DNA of 10,277 nucleotides from Clostridiales bacterium (GTDB taxonomy: Bacteria > Bacillota > Clostridia > Oscillospirales > Oscillospiraceae). The stretch's first letter is position 1. Every line of letters begins with the position of its first letter. This document shows, piece by piece, positions 6,107-10,277 of this stretch. The translations under genes were made by a program, and so were the position numbers. The notes beneath the pieces were generated by a model that was not told the DNA's origin, searched no databases, and was given only the letters and a program-made list of their open reading frames with translations. The stretch lies in NCBI GenBank assembly GCA_012729875.1, contig JAAYCC010000121.1, positions 1 through 10,277 on the forward strand, in the 5' to 3' direction.

Positions 6107-6138
6107 CCCTTATAAGGTCTCCGGCTCGGCTTTTGTTT
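6098..6138 (+). terminator. Probable terminator of the GH13 gene, overlapping the pyrI 3' end
   Basis: GAGCCG (6098-6103) pairs with CGGCTC (6122-6127). Inside, AG/CT and CCT/AGG pairs continue the stem to a TATA loop, giving 11 pairs and two mismatches. GGCTTTTGTTT follows on the plus strand. The stem spans both stop codons (6104-6106 for GH13, 6110-6112 for pyrI on the other strand). On the minus strand no T-run follows, so it looks like a one-way terminator, though the stem may protect the pyrI mRNA end. Confidence 0.6.
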
Positions 6139-6538
6139 CGCAGTATACGCAGCGGTATATGCCGTTTTCCCTGTCGACCAGCTTAAAGGAGTGCACTATC
6201 TCCTGCTCAATGGAGCTTATACAGCGGGGGTTTTTGCACTTTATGACCCCGTCTATATGGTCGGGCAGTTCCATATGCTTTTTCTCGACTATCTTTCCGT
6301 CCTTCACGATATTGACCGTTATGGTCGGGTCAATGTAACCGAGAATGTCCATATTGATGTCCAATTGCGAGTCTATTTTGATTATATCCTTCTTGCCGGC
6401 TTTTTTGCTTGAGGCATTTTTAATGATCGCCACAGAACAGTCAAGCTTTGAGAGCTCCAGTATGTGGTATATCTCCATGCTCTTGCCCGCCGTTATGTGG
6501 TCGATAACGATGCCGTTCCTGATAGAGTCTATAGTCAT
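6110..6538 (-). CDS. pyrI: Aspartate carbamoyltransferase regulatory chain
   Basis: 142-residue PyrI, the nucleotide-binding chain of aspartate carbamoyltransferase. It binds CTP/ATP in its N-domain and holds catalytic trimers together through a zinc domain. The N-domain starts IDSIRNGIVIDHITAGK (3-19). The zinc site has four cysteines at 101, 106, 130 and 133 (CKNPRC and CVYC), the standard Cx4C...Cx2C pattern. I start it at ATG (6536-6538), one base after the pyrB stop. A TTG three codons upstream is in frame, but it would touch the GGGGG that best serves as RBS, and the family normally starts at the chosen point. Last gene of the pyr operon and convergent with GH13, with only 3 bases between stop codons. 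B. subtilis lacks PyrI, so feedback control of PyrB differs here. Confidence 0.95.
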   Translation of the reverse strand: MTIDSIRNGIVIDHITAGKSMEIYHILELSKLDCSVAIIKNASSKKAGKKDIIKIDSQLDINMDILGYIDPTITVNIVKDGKIVEKKHMELPDHIDGVIKCKNPRCISSIEQEIVHSFKLVDRENGIYRCVYCETKAEPETL

Positions 6539-6539
6539 A

Positions 6540-7454
6540 TCATTCAACCCCCAGCAGTTTAAGAATAAGTGCCATTCTGATATACTTACCGTACAATGCC
6601 TGCTTGAAGTAGCAGGCGCGCGGGTCTTCGTCCACTGCCCGCTCGATCTCGTTTACTCTCGGCAGCGGGTGCATTATACAGAGGTCGGGTTTGGCGTCCT
6701 GAAGCCTGTCCGCCGTCAGTATAAAGGCGTCCTTTAGGCGCATATAGTCCGCCTCGTTGAAAAAGCGCTCTCTCTGAACACGCGTCATGTATAGTATATC
6801 GAGTTCGGGAAGCTCGTCCCAACTGCTGGTCTCAACATAGGGTATGTTTTTCCCGTCAAGCACGTCTTTTTTGATGTACTCCGGTACGCACAGCTCCTCG
6901 GGAGAGATGAGCACAAAGCTGATCCCCTCATATCTGGACATCGCCTGTATGAGGGAGTGGACCGTTCTGCCGAATTTCAGGTCGCCGCAGAAGCCGATCT
7001 TCAGGTCGCTGAGCCTGCCCTTCTCACGGTATATTGTCAGCAGGTCAGTGAGCGTCTGGGTCGGGTGGTTGTGCCCGCCGTCGCCCGCATTTATAATGGG
7101 AATTGGCGCAGCCTGGGCTGCTACCATCGGAGCGCCCTCTTTCGGGTGTCGCATTGCAATAATATCGGCATAGCAGCTTATCGTGCGCGCCGTATCCGCC
7201 ACGCTTTCGCCCTTTGCGGCCGAAGAGCTGTTTGCCTCGGAAAAGCCGAGTACACTGCCGCCCAGTTCCAGCATAGCCGCCTCAAAGCTCAGTCTCGTTC
7301 TTGTTGAAGGTTCAAAAAAGCAGGTCGCAAGTTTTTTGCCTTTACATTTTTCGCTGTACGCCACAGGGTCTTCGATTATTTTCTCTGCAATTGCTATTAG
7401 CTCCGCCAGCTCCTCTTTCGACAGATCCGTTATGCCAATCAGGTCTTTTTTCAT
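6540..7454 (-). CDS. pyrB: Aspartate carbamoyltransferase catalytic chain
   Basis: 304-residue catalytic chain, normal for the family. It joins carbamoyl phosphate and aspartate to N-carbamoyl-aspartate, the committed step of pyrimidine synthesis. Visible active-site elements are the carbamoyl-phosphate loop STRTR (50-54), SAAKGES (78-84, with Lys81 reaching a neighbouring subunit), MRHP (101-104), HPTQ (130-133), GDLKFGRTVHS (157-167), TRVQRER (224-230) and HPLPRVNEI (262-270). The ATG at 7452-7454 overlaps the pyrE stop by 4 bases (ATGA), a sign of translational coupling, with GGAGG 9 bases upstream. pyrI follows after one base, so the catalytic and regulatory chains should be made together and form the holoenzyme. 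Confidence 0.97.
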   Translation of the reverse strand: MKKDLIGITDLSKEELAELIAIAEKIIEDPVAYSEKCKGKKLATCFFEPSTRTRLSFEAAMLELGGSVLGFSEANSSSAAKGESVADTARTISCYADIIAMRHPKEGAPMVAAQAAPIPIINAGDGGHNHPTQTLTDLLTIYREKGRLSDLKIGFCGDLKFGRTVHSLIQAMSRYEGISFVLISPEELCVPEYIKKDVLDGKNIPYVETSSWDELPELDILYMTRVQRERFFNEADYMRLKDAFILTADRLQDAKPDLCIMHPLPRVNEIERAVDEDPRACYFKQALYGKYIRMALILKLLGVE

Positions 7455-8092
7455 TCTGCGCTGCCTCCAATCCAGCTGTCATCAGTGGGGTCGTCTCTGA
7501 ATTTCAATACTCTGGCAATATCGGTTTCGGGTATATAGCCCTGCTCCGCCGCCGCCTTTGCAATCTCGTCGAGGTAAGTCAGACTGTAGTTTGTGACATT
7601 CGCCTCGCTAAGGCGCTCAAGCCCCTTTTTCATCCCGTATGTGAATATGCTGACTACCCCGAGTACATCCGCGCCCGCGTCACGCAGCACCTCCACAACT
7701 TCCAGCACGCTGCCCGCCGTGGATATGAGGTCCTCTACCACTACCACCTTGTCCCCAGTGTTCAGCTTTCCCTCGATCCGGTTTTTTCGCCCGTGGTCCT
7801 TTGCCCCGGAGCGGACATAGCCCATCGGCAGGTTTAGGATGTGTCCCACGATTGCTGCGTGGGCGATGCCCGCCGTACTGGTGCCCATCAGCACCTGACA
7901 TGACGGGAACTTCTCTCTCACCTTCTGCGCTAGCGCATTTTCAATGCGCGTGCGGACTTCCGGCGCGGTCAGCGTTAGCCGGTTGTCACAGTAGATCGGA
8001 CTTTTGATGCCGCTCGCCCATATAAACGGCTCCTCCGGTCTGAACATCACCGCCTCGATGCTAAGCAGGTCTTTTGCAATTTCCTTTGACAT
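7451..8092 (-). CDS. pyrE: Orotate phosphoribosyltransferase
   Basis: 213-residue type I phosphoribosyltransferase that converts orotate and PRPP to orotidine 5'-phosphate in the cytoplasm. Visible are the orotate-side stretch FIWASGIKSPIYCDNR (23-38), the flexible catalytic loop RSGAKDHGRKNRIEG (94-108) and the PRPP-binding motif VVVVEDLISTAGS (116-128). The ATG at 8090-8092 follows GAGAGGAAAG. The gene is 16 bases after pyrF and overlaps pyrB by 4 bases. It is separate from the OMP decarboxylase gene, as usual in bacteria. Confidence 0.96.
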   Translation of the reverse strand: MSKEIAKDLLSIEAVMFRPEEPFIWASGIKSPIYCDNRLTLTAPEVRTRIENALAQKVREKFPSCQVLMGTSTAGIAHAAIVGHILNLPMGYVRSGAKDHGRKNRIEGKLNTGDKVVVVEDLISTAGSVLEVVEVLRDAGADVLGVVSIFTYGMKKGLERLSEANVTNYSLTYLDEIAKAAAEQGYIPETDIARVLKFRDDPTDDSWIGGSAE

Positions 8093-8108
8093 ATTCTTTC
8101 CTCTCCGT

Positions 8109-8807
8109 CTATCCTAAGAACTCGTCTATGGCCCGCTCATAAGCCAAAACGGGGTCTTGCGCCTGTGTTATCGGTCTGCCCATTACGATATAATCGCTGC
8201 CGAGCTCGCGAGCTCTCGACGGCGTTGTGACACGCATCTGGTCGTCCGCCTTCCCGTCTGAAAAACGCACGCCTGGCGTGACCGTCAGAAAGCCTGCACC
8301 GCAGCGTGTCTTTACGATTCCCGCCTCAAGCGGAGAGCACACCACACCGTCCAGACCCGCATCTCTCGCATTTTCGGCATAGTGCATAACGACCTCGTCG
8401 AGCTGTTTTGATATGAGAAGCTCATTCCGCATACGCGTCTCGTCGGTAGAGGTTAGCTGCGTCACGGCGACAAGCAGCGGCCTTCTCCCGTCCGTGCGAG
8501 TGAGCCCCTCAATCGCTGCCGACATCATATCCTTTGTACCGGCGGCGTGGACATTGCACATATCTATATCCAGTGCGCTGAGAACCGCCATGGATTTTTT
8601 CACCGTATTGGGTATATCGTGGAGCTTCAGATCGAGAAATATCTTGTGTCCGCGGGCTTTTATCTCCCGAACGATCTCTGGACCCTCAGCGTAAAAGAGC
8701 TCCATGCCTATCTTCACAAAGGGCTTTTTATCCTCGAACTTGTCCAGAAACTCCATTACGGCTCCCCTGCCCGAAAAATCGCAGGCTATGATAACATCCT
8801 TAGCCAT
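8109..8807 (-). CDS. pyrF: Orotidine 5'-phosphate decarboxylase
   Basis: 232-residue (beta/alpha)8 barrel enzyme of the group I (B. subtilis/E. coli) type, converting OMP to UMP. The catalytic network is complete: Lys32 in VKIGMELF, then Asp59-x-Lys61-x2-Asp64 in FLDLKLHDIPNTV (57-69). TPGVRF (177-182) and VMGRPIT (208-214, Arg211 as phosphate binder) are also present. The ATG at 8805-8807 follows AAAGGA at 6 bases, 13 bases after the pyrD stop. It performs the step after PyrE, encoded next. Confidence 0.97.
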   Translation of the reverse strand: MAKDVIIACDFSGRGAVMEFLDKFEDKKPFVKIGMELFYAEGPEIVREIKARGHKIFLDLKLHDIPNTVKKSMAVLSALDIDMCNVHAAGTKDMMSAAIEGLTRTDGRRPLLVAVTQLTSTDETRMRNELLISKQLDEVVMHYAENARDAGLDGVVCSPLEAGIVKTRCGAGFLTVTPGVRFSDGKADDQMRVTTPSRARELGSDYIVMGRPITQAQDPVLAYERAIDEFLG

Positions 8808-8820
8808 ATTCTATCCTTTC

Positions 8821-9732
8821 TCAATGCGCCGCGCCGGTTATATCGGTGAGGCGCTCAATTCCGTATCTGTCCATTACTCGCGGCAAATCTTCTATGATCT
8901 CCTTACAGGCGTAAGGGTTTACAAGGTTTGCAGCGCCCACCTGAACCGCGGTCGCACCGGCCACCATCATCTCTATTACATCCTCGGCGCTGGATACTCC
9001 GCCCATGCCGATTATCGGGACTTTAACAGCCTCATAAACTTTATAGACCATACCCAGAGCCACCGGGAAGATCGCGGGCCCCGAAAATCCGCCAAACTTG
9101 TTTGCAAGCACCGGTTTTTTTGTTTTCAGGTCTATACGCATACCCAGTAGCGTGTTTATAAGGCTTATTCCGTCCGCACCGGCATCTTCGCAGGCTCTGG
9201 CGATTTCGGTTATATCTGTAACGTTGGGGCTGAGCTTTATATATATCGGTTTTCCTGTTGCAGCCCTGACCGCTTTTGTGACCTCGGCCGCCCCCTCGGG
9301 TGTCAGTCCAAAGCTCATTCCGCCGTGCTGCACATTTGGGCAGCTCACATTGACCTCTATTATTCCCACCTGTTCCTGCTCGTCCATCGCGCGTGCGCAG
9401 GCGATATATTCCTCCAAGGAAAAGCCGCTAATATTCGCTATCACGGGCTTTCTGTATATCTGTGCAAGCCTCGGCAGCTCATATTTGCAGACAGCATCAA
9501 GGCCCGGGTTTTGCAGACCCACGGAGTTCAGCATCCCGGAAGGGCACTCGGCAATACGCGGTGTGTCGTTCCCGAAACGAGGCTCGGAGGTAGTACCCTT
9601 AAAGGACAGGCTGCCGAGGATGTTTATATCATATATCTCGGCAAACTCGGCTCCGTAGCCAAAGGTGCCGCTGGCAGGTATTATTGGATTGTCCAGTTTT
9701 ATACCAGAGAGCAACACTTCCATGTTCACCAT
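8821..9732 (-). CDS. pyrD: Dihydroorotate dehydrogenase, class 1B catalytic subunit
   Basis: 303-residue FMN enzyme that oxidises dihydroorotate to orotate. Class 1B is indicated by the catalytic cysteine (Cys131 in VNVSCPNVQHGG, 128-138) and by the adjacent pyrK. Other marks are ASGTFGYG (20-27), NSVGLQNPG (69-77), Lys166 in KLSPN, INTLLG (192-197) and the FMN phosphate region GMGGVSS (242-248). It should be a soluble heterotetramer with PyrK passing electrons to NAD. The ATG at 9730-9732 follows GGGGGAG at 6 bases and overlaps the pyrK end by 7 bases. An in-frame ATG at residue 4 is possible but is worse placed relative to the RBS. Confidence 0.96.
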   Translation of the reverse strand: MVNMEVLLSGIKLDNPIIPASGTFGYGAEFAEIYDINILGSLSFKGTTSEPRFGNDTPRIAECPSGMLNSVGLQNPGLDAVCKYELPRLAQIYRKPVIANISGFSLEEYIACARAMDEQEQVGIIEVNVSCPNVQHGGMSFGLTPEGAAEVTKAVRAATGKPIYIKLSPNVTDITEIARACEDAGADGISLINTLLGMRIDLKTKKPVLANKFGGFSGPAIFPVALGMVYKVYEAVKVPIIGMGGVSSAEDVIEMMVAGATAVQVGAANLVNPYACKEIIEDLPRVMDRYGIERLTDITGAAH

Positions 9733-10277
9733 AATATCTCCCCCTTCGTGAGGACAGGCCCGTCCTTGCAGATCCGCTTGCTACCGTATTTTGTTTTGCA
9801 GGAGCAGCCCATGCACGCGCCAAAGCCGCAGCCCATACGCTCCTCGAAGCTGAATTGACCGTCGGCCTCCGTTGCAAGGTATACTGCTTTGAGCATCGGC
9901 TCCGGCCCGCAGGCGCAGGTGTAGTCATATTCGCCACAGTTTTTCATGGCTTCAGTTACAAAGCCCTTTATGCCGTATGAGCCGTCAACGGTAGTTATGT
10001 CAACCGATATGCCCAGTTTTCTGAATTCATCTTCAAAAAACACCTCAGACTCCGTGTTAAAGCCCAAAATCACTTTTGGCGTTCTATCCCTCTCTATCAG
10101 CTGCTTAGCCAGCAGGTACATAGGCGGCACTCCGGCCCCTCCCCCGATAAGCAGCGGTTTTTCTCCGGCCTTCTCAAGGTCATAGCCGTTGCCGAGTCCC
10201 GTAAGTAGATCCAGCGTTTCGCCGCGGCGCATCCTGCTCATCTGCTCCGTACCTCTGCCCACGACCTTGTAAACCAG
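9726..10277 (-). CDS. pyrK: Dihydroorotate dehydrogenase B electron-transfer subunit, C-terminal part (runs off window)
   Basis: 183 residues are visible; the N-terminal end, roughly 70-80 residues judged from usual family length, lies beyond 10277. PyrK carries FAD and a [2Fe-2S] cluster and links PyrD to NAD. Visible are the end of the FAD domain (KVVGRGTEQMSRMRRGE), the nucleotide-binding GGGAGVPPMYLLAK and the C-terminal cluster site. The cluster has four cysteines spaced Cx4C, x2C, x11C in CGFGACMGC...ICKDGPVL. A GTG at 10260-10262 is in frame but cuts into the FAD domain; the frame stays open to the window edge, so it is internal. It is the first pyr gene visible, and its 3' end overlaps pyrD by 7 bases. 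Upstream pyr genes and any PyrR-type attenuator would be outside the window. Confidence 0.95.
   Translation of the reverse strand: MVYKVVGRGTEQMSRMRRGETLDLLTGLGNGYDLEKAGEKPLLIGGGAGVPPMYLLAKQLIERDRTPKVILGFNTESEVFFEDEFRKLGISVDITTVDGSYGIKGFVTEAMKNCGEYDYTCACGPEPMLKAVYLATEADGQFSFEERMGCGFGACMGCSCKTKYGSKRICKDGPVLTKGEILW

Noticed and set aside
6539..6547. TTG start of pyrI three codons upstream of the ATG
   Set aside because: It would overlap pyrB and touch the likely RBS. The ATG at 6536-6538 agrees with the usual PyrI N-terminus.
7301..7837. 178-codon open frame on the plus strand across the pyrE-pyrB junction
   Set aside because: It is antisense to two certain genes and has no RBS or family likeness.
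9098..9658. 186-codon open frame on the plus strand opposite pyrD
   Set aside because: It has no recognisable domain and no RBS, and it mirrors a well-supported gene. It is a shadow frame of GC-rich coding sequence.
10260..10262. GTG as the true start of pyrK
   Set aside because: The reading frame stays open to the window end and its upstream codons (LVYKV) continue the FAD-domain pattern, so this is an internal codon of a partial gene.
1..10277. CRISPR array, tRNA, insertion sequence or attachment site
   Set aside because: No regularly spaced direct repeats, no cloverleaf-like segments beside coding regions, and no transposase or integrase motifs were seen. The longest gene-free stretch is 263 bases (1916-2178).

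Overview
The window looks like a chromosomal, housekeeping segment of a Gram-positive anaerobe, most likely class Clostridia (Oscillospirales-like). The grounds are an infC-rpmI-rplT operon with a long structured leader, a dihydroorotate dehydrogenase of the PyrD/PyrK (class 1B) type, a separate aspartate carbamoyltransferase regulatory chain (PyrI), a split iron-sulfur fumarase, strong AGGAGG-type ribosome binding sites and moderate G+C. The placement is inferred from gene content, not from a tree. I see no mobile element, CRISPR array, tRNA or rRNA, and no clear sign of recent transfer.

Layout from left to right. (1) Positions 1-1915, minus strand: an aspartate aminotransferase gene followed 29 bases later by the 5' part of purB, cut by the window edge. 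A sigma-A-type promoter lies at 1962-1990. (2) 1916-2178: an AT-rich intergenic region holding that promoter, a 10-bp-arm inverted repeat and a probable terminator for the next gene. (3) 2179-2733, minus: a lone fumarase beta-type subunit with no alpha partner in the window. (4) 2809-3935, minus: infC-rpmI-rplT. infC appears to start at AUU, as is typical for this gene. Ahead of it is a leader of about 170 nt with four predicted hairpins, the last an intrinsic terminator, which fits an L20-type attenuator. The operon ends in a strong terminator whose T-run touches the RBS of the fumarase gene. (5) 4259-6106, plus: a monocistronic cytoplasmic GH13 alpha-glucan hydrolase, divergent from infC with its own promoter. 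(6) 6110-10277, minus: a compact pyrimidine operon transcribed pyrK (partial) - pyrD - pyrF - pyrE - pyrB - pyrI, with overlaps or gaps of at most 16 bases.

Functionally, the pyr genes cover carbamoyl-aspartate formation (PyrB, with PyrI as regulatory chain), dihydroorotate oxidation (PyrD with PyrK), orotate phosphoribosylation (PyrE) and OMP decarboxylation (PyrF). Carbamoyl-phosphate synthase and dihydroorotase are not in view. The aspartate aminotransferase makes the aspartate used both by PyrB and in the PurA/PurB step of AMP synthesis. Fumarate released by PurB is a substrate for fumarase, so the left part of the window is metabolically linked to the right part, although the transcription units are separate.

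No wholly new system is evident. The points most worth checking are the infC leader switch, the orphan fumarase beta gene behind a terminator, the inverted repeat above the aminotransferase promoter, and the strongly eukaryote-like PurB.
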